NCBI RefSeq assembly: GCF_003336245.1
Contig: NZ_QPHM01000001.1
Location: 2,050,113 to 2,114,112, forward strand
Source of the DNA: Haloplanus salinus
GTDB lineage: Archaea; Halobacteriota; Halobacteria; Halobacteriales; Haloferacaceae
DNA length: 64,000 nucleotides
Direction: 5' to 3'
In this document: positions 25,374 through 34,376 of the stretch, one piece after another
How the letters are laid out: every line of letters begins with the position of its first letter
Position numbering within the stretch: position 1 is the stretch's first letter
Notes under the pieces: model-generated
The model's database searches: none
What the model saw: only the letters and a program-made list of their open reading frames with translations
Told to the model about the DNA's origin: nothing
Position numbers and translations under genes: made by a program

Positions 25374-27295
25374 TAGTCGAGGAAGTCCGGTTCGATCCGC
25401 TTCTCGTCGCGTTCGCCCCGCAGATGCGCCGCGAACGCCTCGCGGTCGACGTCCTTTCGCTCCCGTTCCTTCCGGTCCCGCACCGAGACGGTGCCGCTCG
25501 TCTCCTCGTCGTCGCCGACGATGAGCATGTAGGGCACGCGGTCGCTGTGGGCCTGCTGGATCTTGCGGCCGACGGTCCACGAGCGGTCCTCTATCTCGAC
25601 CCGGAAGTCGTCGAGTTCGCCCGCCAGGCGGCGGGCGTAGCCCAGGTTGTCGTCGCTGACGGGGAGGATGCGCACCTGTTCGGGCGCCAGCCAGAGCGGG
25701 AACTTCCCGTCGAAATGTTCGATGAGAACCATCAGGAACCGCTCGTAACTGCCGTAGAGGGCGCGATGCAGCATGACCGGGCGGTGGTCCTCGTTGTCCT
25801 CGCCGGTGTAGGTCAGGTCGAACCGCTCGGGCATGTTGAAGTCGAGTTGGACCGTCGGGCCGTCCCACTTGCGACCGAGGGCGTCCTCGAACGCGAAGTC
25901 GATCTTCGGCCCGTAGAAAGCGCCGTCGCCCGCCTCCACGTCGTAGGCGATGTCTTGGGCGTCGAGTACGTCACGTAGCTGTGACTCGGCGCGCTCCCAG
26001 ATTCGGTCGCTCCCGACCGACTTCTCGGGACGGGTCGCGAGCGCCACCTCCGCGTCGAGGCCGAACGTCTCGAAGACGCGGAAGATGTTGTCCATCACGA
26101 GGTTCACTTCGGCTTCGATCTGATCGGGGCGGACGAAGACGTGGCCGTCGTCGATGGTGAACGCCCACACGCGCGAGAGGCCGGAGAGTTCGCCGCGCTG
26201 TTCTTTGCGGTACACCTTCCCGTCCTCGAAGTAGCGGACGGGCAGGTCGCGGTAGGACCACGACTTCTGGTCGAAGATGGTGGCGTGGCCCGGACAGTTC
26301 ATCGGCTTCAACCCGTACTCCTCGTCGTTCACGTCGAGGAGGAACATGTCGTCGACGTAGTTCTCGTAATGACCCGACTTCTTCCACAGCTCCGTCCGGA
26401 AGAGGTGGGGGGTCTCGACGGGGTCGTAGCCGGCGTCGAGGTTCATGTCGCGCGCGAAGTCGGAGAGTTCGTCGAGGACGCGCTTGCCGTTGGGATGGTA
26501 GAGCGGCAGGCCGGGACCGGTCGTGTCGTCGATAGAGAACAGGTCGAGCTCCCGCCCGAGTTTCCGGTGATCGCGCTCCTGGGCCTCGCGGCGCCGTTCG
26601 AGATACGCCTCCATCTCCGCCTCGCTCTCGAAGGCCGTCCCGTAGACGCGGGTGAGCGTGTCGTTGTCCTCGTCGCCCCGCCAGTACGCGGAGGAGATGT
26701 TGAGTAGTGTGAACGCACCGATCTCGCCCGTCGACTCGACGTGCGGGCCCTGACAGAGATCCTCGAACTCCCCTTGTCGGTAGATGGAGACGGGATCCTC
26801 CCCCGCCGCCTCCGTCTCGAGGATGTCCCGCTTGTACGGGTTGTCGGCGTACCCCTCTAGCACGTCCTCGCGCGGCCGTTCCTCGCGTTCGATGTCGAGG
26901 TCGGCCGCGATGATCTCCTCGGCTTCGGCCTCGATGGCGTCCAGGTCCTCGCTGTCGAGGTCGACGTTCGTCACGTCGTAGTAGAAGCCGTCGTCGGTCG
27001 GTGGCCCGATGGCGAGTTTCGCCTCGGGACGGAGGCGCTGGAGCGCCTGTGCGAAGACGTGGGCCGCGGAGTGGCGCAGCACGCGGAGATACTCGTCGCT
27101 GCTCTCGGTGACGATGACGAGGTCGGCGCCGTCCGAGAGGGGCGTCGCCTTGTCGACGAGGTCGCCGTCGACGACGCCGGCGACGGTGTCGCGCCCGAGA
27201 CCCGGCCCGATCTCGAAGGCGACGTCCTCGACCGTCGACCCCTCCGCGACGGAGAGCTCCGACCCGTCGGGAAGCGTCACTACGATTTCGCTCAT
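25373..27295 (-). CDS. thrS: Threonyl-tRNA synthetase, bacterial-type architecture
   Basis: The 640-residue class II synthetase charges tRNA-Thr. It begins with a TGS domain ([15 protein letters not shown]). The editing domain has HSAAH, then [15 protein letters not shown], the HxxxH and CxxxH zinc-type motifs of bacterial ThrRS rather than the archaeal DTD-like editing module. The catalytic core has [17 protein letters not shown], motif 2 [18 protein letters not shown] and motif 3 [13 protein letters not shown]; the anticodon domain follows. ATG 27295 (MSEIVVTL) is chosen; the frame is open further upstream without family similarity. Confidence 0.96.
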   Translation of the reverse strand: MSEIVVTLPDGSELSVAEGSTVEDVAFEIGPGLGRDTVAGVVDGDLVDKATPLSDGADLVIVTESSDEYLRVLRHSAAHVFAQALQRLRPEAKLAIGPPTDDGFYYDVTNVDLDSEDLDAIEAEAEEIIAADLDIEREERPREDVLEGYADNPYKRDILETEAAGEDPVSIYRQGEFEDLCQGPHVESTGEIGAFTLLNISSAYWRGDEDNDTLTRVYGTAFESEAEMEAYLERRREAQERDHRKLGRELDLFSIDDTTGPGLPLYHPNGKRVLDELSDFARDMNLDAGYDPVETPHLFRTELWKKSGHYENYVDDMFLLDVNDEEYGLKPMNCPGHATIFDQKSWSYRDLPVRYFEDGKVYRKEQRGELSGLSRVWAFTIDDGHVFVRPDQIEAEVNLVMDNIFRVFETFGLDAEVALATRPEKSVGSDRIWERAESQLRDVLDAQDIAYDVEAGDGAFYGPKIDFAFEDALGRKWDGPTVQLDFNMPERFDLTYTGEDNEDHRPVMLHRALYGSYERFLMVLIEHFDGKFPLWLAPEQVRILPVSDDNLGYARRLAGELDDFRVEIEDRSWTVGRKIQQAHSDRVPYMLIVGDDEETSGTVSVRDRKERERKDVDREAFAAHLRGERDEKRIEPDFLD

Positions 27296-27374
27296 ATCGG
27301 TGGAAGTCGGACGAGCGGAATAATACTGTCGAACGCGCGGGCCGCGCAAGTTATTTTTCGCTGCCACGCCCCCT

Positions 27375-28796
27375 GTGAACGTGACTCGTCCGCTTGGCGT
27401 CCGACACGTCGTCGCCGTCTCCCTCGGCCTACCGCTGGCTGCGGGCGTGTTCGCCCTGCCACACGGCGTCGAGAACCTCGGCGGTCCCGCCACGCCCGTT
27501 GCCTACGTCGCCGGCACGCTCGCGACCTGCACCATCGCCGTCGCCTACGCCGTCTACCTGTCGAGCCCGCTCGCCGAGCGCGACGGACTCGTCTACGCCG
27601 CCGTCTCGCGGACGTGGGGCTCCCGCCGCCTCGGCTTCCTCGTCGCGTGGCCGGCCGTCGGCGCGTACGTCGCCGTCCTCGCGGCGCTCGTCGCCTCCCT
27701 CGGGAAGTCGCTCTCGACTCTCCTCCCGCTTTCCCCCACCCCGGCTGCTCTGGCCGTCCTCACGGCGCTCGTCGCCGTCCACGCGCTCGGCCCGGCCGCG
27801 GCCGGCCGCCTCCAGCTCGCCGTGGTCGGGCCGCTGGTCGCCCTCCTCCTCGGGATGACCCTCGCCGGCCTTCTGGCCGTCGTTCCCGGCAACTTCTCAC
27901 CTCTACTCCCGACGCCGCCGCTTCGGGAGCGTCCCCTGTTCTCGCTCGGCGCCGCCACTGTCGCCACGCTGTTCGGCTTCGTCGGCTTCGACGCCGGCGC
28001 CGCCGTCTCGACGGCCACCCGCGACCCCCGGCGGACGGTCCCTCGGGCAGTGCTCGTGGCCGTGTTGTCCGCCGGCGCCGTCGCGACGGCCGCCGCCTTC
28101 GTCGCGCTCGGCGTCATTCCGTGGACGCGGCTGGTGTTCGCCGCCGCGCCGTTCGCCGCCGCGGCCGCCAGCGGTCTCGGCGTCGAGACGGCGGTCCTGC
28201 TCGGCCCAGGGACGCTCCTCGCCACCGCCGCCGCGGCGCTCGCGACCGTGTGGCTTCCCGCCCGCACCGTCAGCGGGTTCGCCGAGGTGGTGCCCGGCGC
28301 CGACCGGTCCACGCGCCCCGGCCTCCCGGACCCCGCACTCGCTCTGACCGGCCTGCTCGCGGGCGCCGTCGTCGTCCTCGATGCCGTCGGAACGGCGCTT
28401 TATCTGTCGATAACGGGAATCTTCGTCGGCTACGGCGGGGTGGCGGCGTCGGCGGCGGTCCTCCCGTTCGTCCGCCCCGGACTCTACCGTCGCTGCCGGT
28501 TCCGGGTGCCCGCTTCCGGGCTCGCCGTGGTCGGCGTCGCCGGCGCCGTCACCGCTGCCGTCGTCGTCGCGCGAACGCTCGCGCTCGATCCGGCCGCCTC
28601 GCTCGGGCTCACGCGGTTGGCGCCGGCTCTCGCCGCCGTCGACGAGGCCGTCCTCGTGCGCGACCCGCTGTCGACGGTGCTGCCCGCGCTCCTGTTGTGG
28701 GAACTCCTCGGCGTCGCGGTCCTCGCCGTCGCCGCCGACTATCGGGCGGAGCGTGGCGCCGAACGGCCCCCCCTCGGAGCGGCGTACGAGGAGTGA
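27375..28796 (+). CDS. APC-superfamily permease-like membrane protein
   Basis: The 473-residue protein starts at GTG 27375 and has about 12 hydrophobic segments. The first, [30 protein letters not shown], is laid out like helix 1 of APC amino-acid permeases, where the GxG break binds substrate, and [25 protein letters not shown] resembles their helix 6 and following loop. The substrate is unknown. It is Ala/Val-rich and of chromosomal composition. It is divergent from thrS with an 80-bp promoter region. Confidence 0.72.
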   Translation: MNVTRPLGVRHVVAVSLGLPLAAGVFALPHGVENLGGPATPVAYVAGTLATCTIAVAYAVYLSSPLAERDGLVYAAVSRTWGSRRLGFLVAWPAVGAYVAVLAALVASLGKSLSTLLPLSPTPAALAVLTALVAVHALGPAAAGRLQLAVVGPLVALLLGMTLAGLLAVVPGNFSPLLPTPPLRERPLFSLGAATVATLFGFVGFDAGAAVSTATRDPRRTVPRAVLVAVLSAGAVATAAAFVALGVIPWTRLVFAAAPFAAAAASGLGVETAVLLGPGTLLATAAAALATVWLPARTVSGFAEVVPGADRSTRPGLPDPALALTGLLAGAVVVLDAVGTALYLSITGIFVGYGGVAASAAVLPFVRPGLYRRCRFRVPASGLAVVGVAGAVTAAVVVARTLALDPAASLGLTRLAPALAAVDEAVLVRDPLSTVLPALLLWELLGVAVLAVAADYRAERGAERPPLGAAYEE

Positions 28797-28835
28797 AAAC
28801 GAAACCGGGAAACCGGTCCGTGCCAACTCCGGTCC

Positions 28836-29750
28836 ATGGAACGCGGCGCCATCCCGCTGGCCGACCTCGACGGCGATTTCGACCTGCAGGCGACCGTCGA
28901 GAGCGGGCAGAGCTACCTCTGGGACCGGTCGGACGGCGGGATGTACGAGCGAACCGACGCACACGGCGGCGACGCGTGGTACGAGACGGTCGTGCCCCCG
29001 CTCGACGGGGTGGGGAACGACCGCGCCGTCGTCCGCGTCCGCCAGACCGACGGCCGACTGGAGTGGGAGTCGACGACGGACGCCGTCCCCGTCCTCACGC
29101 ACCTCCTGCGCCTGGACGACGACCTAGACGCCATCCTCGGGGCGACCCCCGACGACCCGCTTCTCGACCGGGCTTACGGGACGTATCGGGGGATGCGGCT
29201 GGTTCGGGACCCCCCGTTTCCCTGCCTGATCTCCTTCATCTGCTCGGCGCAGATGCGGGTGTCACGCATCCACGGGATGCAGACCGCGCTCGCCCGCGAG
29301 TACGGCGACCGGCTCACCGTCGACGGTCGGACCTACCACGCCTTCCCGACGCCGGCACAGCTCGCGGCACGGACGGAGGACGAACTCCGCGACCTGAAGC
29401 TCGGATACCGGGCGCCGTACGTCCAGCGGACGGCCGAGATGGTCGCCGAGGCCGAGGCCGACCCCACGGCCGCTCTGGAACACGACTACGAGACGGCCCG
29501 CGAGCATCTCACGCAGTTCGCCGGTGTCGGGGACAAAGTTGCCGACTGCGTGCTGCTGTTCTCGCTGGGCTATCTCGAAGCCGTGCCCCTCGATACGTGG
29601 ATCCGGTCGGCCATCGCCGATCACTACCCCGACTGTGATAAGGGGTCGTACACCGACACCTCGCGGGCGATCCGCGAGCGACTGGGCGGCGCGTACGCGG
29701 GCTACGCCCAGACGTACCTGTTCTACTACCTGCGTACGGGCGGGGAGTGA
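28836..29750 (+). CDS. 8-oxoguanine DNA glycosylase/AP lyase-type protein (HhH-GPD)
   Basis: The 304-residue protein has an Ogg1-like N-terminal domain with the QSYLW segment (compare Ogg1 GQSFRW) and an HhH-GPD core. The hairpin is FAGVGDKVADCVLLFSLG, with the Schiff-base lysine at Lys234, and the catalytic aspartate is Asp253 in VPLDTW. Both active residues are in place, so a bifunctional glycosylase removing oxidised guanine is likely. It follows the permease gene by 40 bp. Confidence 0.9.
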   Translation: MERGAIPLADLDGDFDLQATVESGQSYLWDRSDGGMYERTDAHGGDAWYETVVPPLDGVGNDRAVVRVRQTDGRLEWESTTDAVPVLTHLLRLDDDLDAILGATPDDPLLDRAYGTYRGMRLVRDPPFPCLISFICSAQMRVSRIHGMQTALAREYGDRLTVDGRTYHAFPTPAQLAARTEDELRDLKLGYRAPYVQRTAEMVAEAEADPTAALEHDYETAREHLTQFAGVGDKVADCVLLFSLGYLEAVPLDTWIRSAIADHYPDCDKGSYTDTSRAIRERLGGAYAGYAQTYLFYYLRTGGE

Positions 29751-29753
29751 GGG

Positions 29754-30194
29754 TTACGCGCCCGCCCGTTCGGCCTCGATCTCGTCGAACAGCGCGTTCA
29801 CGCGCGACTCGACCTCGTCGCGGATGTCGCGCACCCGTTCGGGCGCTTGCCCGTCCGGGTCGTCGAGCGCCCAGTCGCGCACGTCGACGCTGGGCGTCTC
29901 CCCCAGATCGAGCGTCGAACAACCCATCGTCGCCACGTAGTCACACGACCGGAGTTCGCCGGCCGTGATCCCGCTGGGCGTCCGATCCGAGAGGTCGACG
30001 TCGAGTTCGGCCATGGTCTCGATCACCTCGTCGTGGACCGCGTCGGCGGGGTGGGTTCCGCCGGTCAGGATCGTCACGTCGAGGTCGCGGCGCTCGCGTT
30101 CGCGCTCGGCGAAGGCCGTTGCCATCTGGGAACGGCCGGCGTTCTGGACGCAGACGAAGGCGACGCGGGTCGGCTGGGTAGTGTGTTCCGACAT
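29754..30194 (-). CDS. arsC: Arsenate reductase, low-molecular-weight phosphatase type
   Basis: The 146-residue protein has the phosphatase loop CVQNAGRS (Cys15 to Arg21) right after the first strand and a C-terminal region with VRDWALDDPDG, matching the general-acid DP loop (usually DW..DP). This is the thioredoxin-linked ArsC type, which reduces arsenate to arsenite. It is the last gene of an arsR-acr3-arsC operon (2-bp gap to acr3), which supports the role. Confidence 0.93.
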   Translation of the reverse strand: MSEHTTQPTRVAFVCVQNAGRSQMATAFAERERERRDLDVTILTGGTHPADAVHDEVIETMAELDVDLSDRTPSGITAGELRSCDYVATMGCSTLDLGETPSVDVRDWALDDPDGQAPERVRDIRDEVESRVNALFDEIEAERAGA

Positions 30195-30196
30195 GA

Positions 30197-31351
30197 TCAG
30201 TCGTCGGTTGGGTCGGTCGTCGCGGCGTCGATGCCGTCGGACGTCGCGTCGTGCCAGTCGAACCGTCGCTGGAAGTACAGCGAGACGTTGACCAGCGCGA
30301 GGAGGACGGGCACCTCGATCAGCGGCCCGACGACGGTGGTGAAGGCGATGCCGGAACCGACGCCGAAGACGGCGACGGCGACGGCGATGGCGAGTTCGAA
30401 GTTGTTCGAGGCGGCGGTGAAGCCGATGGCGGTCGTCGTGGAGTAGTCGGCGCCGATGCCCTTACCCATGCCGAAGCTCACGACGAACATCACGACGAAG
30501 TAGATGGTCAGGGGCACGGCGATCAGGAGTACGTCACCCGGCGCGGCGACGATGTTCTCCCCCTGGGTTGCGAACATGACGACGACGGTAAACAGGAGCG
30601 CGACCAGCGTGAGCGGGTCGATCTTTGGCACGAACGTCTCGTCGTACCACGTCTCGCCTTTGGTCCGCGTGCCGACGAAGCGGGTGAGGAACCCGCCGAC
30701 GAACGGGATGCCGAGGAAGACGACGATGGCTTGGAACACCTGTGCCGGCGTCACGTCGAACGTCTGGATGCCGGCGACGAGGCTCTCCATCCCCAACAGC
30801 GGTGGGAGGAAGAGGCCGAAAAACCAGATGTAGACGCCGTAGGTGACGATCTGGAAGAGGCTGTTGAACGCGACCAGGCCGGTGACGTATTCGGTCGAGC
30901 CCTCGGCCAACTCGTTCCAAACGAGCACCATGGCGATACAGCGGGCCATGCCGATGAACACGAGGCCCAGGAAGTACTCGGGACGGGCCGGCAGCCCGGG
31001 CACGAGGCCGCTGAAGAAGATGACGGCGAGTCCGAACATGAGCGTCGGGCCGATGAGCCAGTTCTGAATCAGGCTGAGACCGAGCACGCGCCAGTTGCTG
31101 AAGACGGCCCGAAGCTGGGAGTAGTCCGCCTTGGCCAGGGGTGGGTACATCATCACCACGAGGCCGATTTCGACGAGGTGGAGGTCCTGAATCGGCCCCG
31201 TCACCGACGGGGCGACGAAGCCGAGGCCGACGCCGACGGCCATCGCGCCGAAGATCCAGACGGTGAGATACTTATCGAGGACGTCCATCGACCGCGGATC
31301 GCCACAGCTCTCACAGCCGCAGTTCGGGCCGTGGTCGTGTGCGTTACTCAC
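30197..31351 (-). CDS. arsB: ACR3-family arsenite efflux transporter
   Basis: The 384-residue membrane protein has about ten hydrophobic segments and family marks: YLTVWIFGAMAVGVGLG, VMMYPPLAKADYSQL, FIGMARCIAMVLVWN with the conserved cysteine of ACR3, and TTAIGFTAASNNFELAIAVAVAVFG. The Cys/His-rich N terminus (GPNCGCESCGD) may bind arsenite. It exports arsenite made by the ArsC downstream. Its start overlaps the end of arsR by 8 bp. Confidence 0.95.
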   Translation of the reverse strand: MSNAHDHGPNCGCESCGDPRSMDVLDKYLTVWIFGAMAVGVGLGFVAPSVTGPIQDLHLVEIGLVVMMYPPLAKADYSQLRAVFSNWRVLGLSLIQNWLIGPTLMFGLAVIFFSGLVPGLPARPEYFLGLVFIGMARCIAMVLVWNELAEGSTEYVTGLVAFNSLFQIVTYGVYIWFFGLFLPPLLGMESLVAGIQTFDVTPAQVFQAIVVFLGIPFVGGFLTRFVGTRTKGETWYDETFVPKIDPLTLVALLFTVVVMFATQGENIVAAPGDVLLIAVPLTIYFVVMFVVSFGMGKGIGADYSTTTAIGFTAASNNFELAIAVAVAVFGVGSGIAFTTVVGPLIEVPVLLALVNVSLYFQRRFDWHDATSDGIDAATTDPTDD

Positions 31352-31739
31352 CGACGGTCCCCTCCAGGACCGTCACCAGCGCTACCGCGCGGTTGGTCGC
31401 GCGGTACTTCTTCCAGCGGCCGTCCTTGCGCCACTCGACCAGCCCCGCGTCGACGAGCGTCGAGAGGGCGTGACTGAGACCGCTCTCGCTCACGTCGACG
31501 ACCGCGTGCAGTTCGCAGACGCAGAGTTCCTCGGCCGCGGCCACGAGGACTCGGGTGAGGGTGTAGCGCGTCCCGTTGGCGAGCGCCGAGAGCACGTCGA
31601 GTTCGGCGTCCACCCGCGCCCGCCCGAGCGTCGCTTCGAGCGCGTCGAGTTCGTCGAGGCGCCGACTTACGTCCTCGCTGCGGCACTCACCGAGTTCGTC
31701 GTCGAGATACCGTCGCAGTCGTTCCGTTGCCTGTGTCAT
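31344..31739 (-). CDS. arsR: ArsR-family transcriptional repressor
   Basis: The 131-residue protein has a winged HTH with the typical ELCVCELHAVVDVSESGLSHALSTL segment; the CVC motif at the start of the recognition unit is the arsenite-sensing site of classical ArsR. Arsenite binding should release it from DNA and switch on the operon. It is the first gene of arsR-acr3-arsC. A longer N terminus with many acidic residues precedes the HTH. Confidence 0.93.
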   Translation of the reverse strand: MTQATERLRRYLDDELGECRSEDVSRRLDELDALEATLGRARVDAELDVLSALANGTRYTLTRVLVAAAEELCVCELHAVVDVSESGLSHALSTLVDAGLVEWRKDGRWKKYRATNRAVALVTVLEGTVGE

Positions 31740-31762
31740 CGATAGTCAGTTTAGAATCTGTT

Positions 31763-31794
31763 CAAGTAATTGTTTCGGTTGTCGTCACAAGTAA
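31763..31794. promoter_or_regulatory. Candidate ArsR operator: repeated CAAGTAA
   Basis: CAAGTAA occurs at 31763-31769 and 31788-31794, 25 bp apart, upstream of arsR. The near copy overlaps an A/T-rich stretch that may be the minus-strand TATA element. Assignment as ArsR site rests on position only. Confidence 0.35.
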
Positions 31795-31952
31795 CTCCCA
31801 AAACGAGCGTTTGGCGGAGAGAAAATCTTCGTCGCCGTAGTTGGATTGAGTAGAAATCGAATTCAATTCACACCGAATTCGCCCTCGCTGGGACGGTCGA
31901 CGGCCCGCGCGGGCGAAACTTCATGACGATGGAAATACAATTAACGTGTGGT

Positions 31953-32372
31953 ATGGACTGTCGAGTCGTCGTCGAGGCAGCGGTTCCGGTGTACGACGTA
32001 GAGACTCCCGACGAGGCGATCCGTATCGCCATCGCCAAAACCGGCGAGATGTTGAATCCGGACCTCAACTACGTCGAAATCGAGATGGGGTCTCGGACCG
32101 CCCCGTCGGGCGAGGAACTGCCGCCCGCCTTCATCGCCGCCGACGAGGCGCTCGTGGCCCTCGAACTGGAGATGAAGGTGTTCAACGTCGAGCAGGAGGA
32201 ACACGCGTCGCGGATCGCGCGCAAGGAGATCGGCCAGCGACTCGAGAACGTCCCCCTCTCGGTGCTACGGATCGATCCCATCGAGACCGAGGACGAGACG
32301 GAGTCGACAGACGAGGACGAGGACGAGGACGACGACCTCATTCCGGAGTTCGAGGAACTGGTCGACGAGTGA
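31953..32372 (+). CDS. UPF0212 (DUF555) family protein
   Basis: The 139-residue protein follows the UPF0212 pattern: CRVVVEAAVPVYDVETPDEAI, then MLNPDLNYVEIEMGSR and a KVFNVEQEEHASRIARKEIG helix. ATG 31953 is chosen because family members begin shortly before the RVVVEAA strand; the frame opens at 31923. The C terminus is very acidic. The family is archaeal and of unknown function. Confidence 0.82.
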   Translation: MDCRVVVEAAVPVYDVETPDEAIRIAIAKTGEMLNPDLNYVEIEMGSRTAPSGEELPPAFIAADEALVALELEMKVFNVEQEEHASRIARKEIGQRLENVPLSVLRIDPIETEDETESTDEDEDEDDDLIPEFEELVDE

Positions 32373-32456
32373 GACGCGCCGTCGGCCACGGGTCTCCGGA
32401 CGGCCGAGGCTCGTCGGGAGGAGCGTTCCAGGGGAGACTGCGCCGGCCCGTCGAAC

Positions 32457-32690
32457 TCAGTCCGCGTGAGGAGCGACGCGCTCCTCGGTCGTTTCCAGGG
32501 AAGAAGTGATTCCGTTCGCCAATTTAAAAACAGCCGCCTTGTGGTCCGTCTTCGATTTGTGGATGGATGTGGGTCGTACCCCCATCTCCTCGTAGGCGGT
32601 CAGGTCGATTTCGTCGTCGTGCCATGCTGCGCACTGTTTCTCTACCTCCGCGAGGAGGCCGTGCAGGTGAATGAGCTCCTGCTTTTTCAT
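32457..32690 (-). CDS. UPF0058 family protein
   Basis: The 77-residue protein has the UPF0058 signature MKKQELIHLHGLLAEVEKQ followed by a helical hairpin and IHKSKTDHKAAVFKLA. The family is a short helical bundle found in haloarchaea and methanogens, function unknown. Start 32690 places MKKQEL first; MVV at 32699 is also possible. Confidence 0.85.
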   Translation of the reverse strand: MKKQELIHLHGLLAEVEKQCAAWHDDEIDLTAYEEMGVRPTSIHKSKTDHKAAVFKLANGITSSLETTEERVAPHAD

Positions 32691-33007
32691 AACAACCATC
32701 CATAGCGAGTGGAAGGTTATATTACTATCTTGAGTGGAGTTAACATGCAGCTACCGACACCGACTCACACTCTCGAAGCCGTCGCGACGCGCCCAGTACC
32801 CTACGAATCCGGCGGTAGGCACCCCTTACCTGGGTGTCGAACGCCGACCGTCGGGGGTGCCGTTCGCGTTCACCCGCGCGGGTGAATACCCACAACATTG
32901 GTATGCCTCCGTAGCCACGGAAAATATATGCTATTGACATTTTGGTCAGGCGTTTCCGACGGGTCCGCACCGCGGGTGCAGGTGTGTGGTCGACGCTACC
33001 GGCTCTC
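32691..33007. other. Intergenic region with an 18-bp palindrome
   Basis: This 317-bp stretch between divergent genes is AT-richer at both ends (TATA-like GGTTATATTAC near 32713-32723 and AAAATATATGC near 32921-32931). It contains a perfect palindrome at 32869-32886. I see no convincing small gene. Confidence 0.5.
32869..32886. promoter_or_regulatory. 18-bp perfect palindrome TTCACCCGCGCGGGTGAA
   Basis: The palindrome lies between UPF0058 and the DUF7344-like gene, about 45 bp before a TATA-like stretch of the latter. It is a candidate operator; the factor is unknown. Confidence 0.45.
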
Positions 33008-33553
33008 ATGAGTTCGACGCAGGCCGTCGAGCCGGAGGCGGGGGCGGAAGAGCCGTCGCCGGAGCGGCTGGATCGAATCTTCACCATCCTCCAGAACCGT
33101 CGACGCCGGCTCGTGCTGGAGTATCTCCGGGAGCACGACTCCACGACGCAGGGGGACCTCGCACGACACGTCGCGGCCGTCGAGAACGACGTCCCCGAGT
33201 CGGCCGTCACCTCCACCCAGCGCAAGCGGGTGTACGTCTCCCTGTATCAGGCGCACCTCCCGAAACTCGACGACTTCGGCGCCATCTCGTTCGACCAGGA
33301 TAGGGGAACCGTCGATCGGACGCCGCGGACCGACGAACTGCTGCGGTATCTCGACCGGTTCGAGGACGGGGGGCGGGCGACGACGCCCTCGGAGCGCCAG
33401 TTCGGCCCGAGTACCGTCGCCCTCCTCGGGAGTGCCCTCTTCGTCGCCTTCGTCGGCGAACTCGGAATGGTGCCTACCGACCTCTCGCTCGGCGTGGCCG
33501 TGCTCCTATCGGTGGTCGGGATGGGGGCCGTCGTCTACGACGTCCGTGGCTGA
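33008..33553 (+). CDS. DUF7344-type wHTH membrane-anchored protein
   Basis: The 181-residue protein has an N-terminal winged HTH (FTILQNRRRRLVLEYLREH, then QRKRVYVSLYQAHLPKLDDFGAISFDQ), the haloarchaeal DUF7344 pattern, and two hydrophobic segments near the C terminus. It may be a membrane-tethered regulator. ATG 33008 is used; the frame opens at 32942. Its 3' end overlaps that of the next, convergent gene of the same family by 48 bp. Confidence 0.75.
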   Translation: MSSTQAVEPEAGAEEPSPERLDRIFTILQNRRRRLVLEYLREHDSTTQGDLARHVAAVENDVPESAVTSTQRKRVYVSLYQAHLPKLDDFGAISFDQDRGTVDRTPRTDELLRYLDRFEDGGRATTPSERQFGPSTVALLGSALFVAFVGELGMVPTDLSLGVAVLLSVVGMGAVVYDVRG

Positions 33554-34096
33554 ACGATCGGCCGCCACCAGGTCGCCGTCGTCGATGGGCGGGGTTCGCG
33601 TCGACCCGGTGTACTGCCACACCCGATACGCCAAGAGGCCGGCCACCACCCCGGTCCAGGGGACGAGCCAACTCCGATCGACGAGCGCGAGCAGGCCACA
33701 GAGTGTCGCGCCGACGGCGGCGCCGGTCAACAGCGTCCACGTTCGCCGGCCGACGGCTCGCGGGCCGTTCGGGTCGATACCGACGAGTCGCAGGAGCGTC
33801 TCGGTCCGTCGGCCGTGGACGAGCCGAACCCGCCGCTCCGTCTCGTCGTAGTCGACGATACCCGCCGCGGCCAGCCGGGGCACGTGGCGCTGATAGAGCG
33901 AGACGTAGACGCTCCGGTACGTCCCGTCGCCGATTTCCGTGGGATCGGTCCCTTCGAGGCGACCGATCAGTTCGCGCGCGACCACCCGTACCGACCGCGC
34001 CTCGTCACGCCGTGCGAGCAGATACAGCAGGTGTCGGCGCCGGCGGTTGCTCAGGAGCGCGAACGCCTCGTCCGGATCGATGCTCTCCTGTGCCAT
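33506..34096 (-). CDS. Second DUF7344-type wHTH membrane-anchored protein
   Basis: The 196-residue protein resembles its convergent neighbour: ALLSNRRRRHLLYLLARRDE, then YRSVYVSLYQRHVPRLAAAGIVDYDE and two hydrophobic segments (about 130-170). ATG 34096 is chosen by alignment with the neighbour. The pair sits next to a TasA-like surface protein; regulation of surface genes by such proteins is plausible but unproven. Confidence 0.75.
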   Translation of the reverse strand: MAQESIDPDEAFALLSNRRRRHLLYLLARRDEARSVRVVARELIGRLEGTDPTEIGDGTYRSVYVSLYQRHVPRLAAAGIVDYDETERRVRLVHGRRTETLLRLVGIDPNGPRAVGRRTWTLLTGAAVGATLCGLLALVDRSWLVPWTGVVAGLLAYRVWQYTGSTRTPPIDDGDLVAADRSATDVVDDGPHPDHR

Positions 34097-34376
34097 CGAC
34101 CACAGATGCGGTTTCGATCCGAATTGTAAAGGGGCCACTTCTCCGGCCGAAACCGACGAAATCCGCCCCCACAGCGCGTAAACTGCTCCGTTCGCCACGC
34201 CGGGCCGCACCCGGTCGGTACGTCCGTGTTTCACCGCTCCGCCGATCTAAACGACACGTTAGGGCCCGAACCCGTCCGCTTATTGACTCGTTAGCTCGGT
34301 AATCCGGCTCATAACGAAGATAATGGTCGTGTGAGTGAGGAGTAGCTCCCGGCGGCGAGTCAGGGAGCGTACAACC

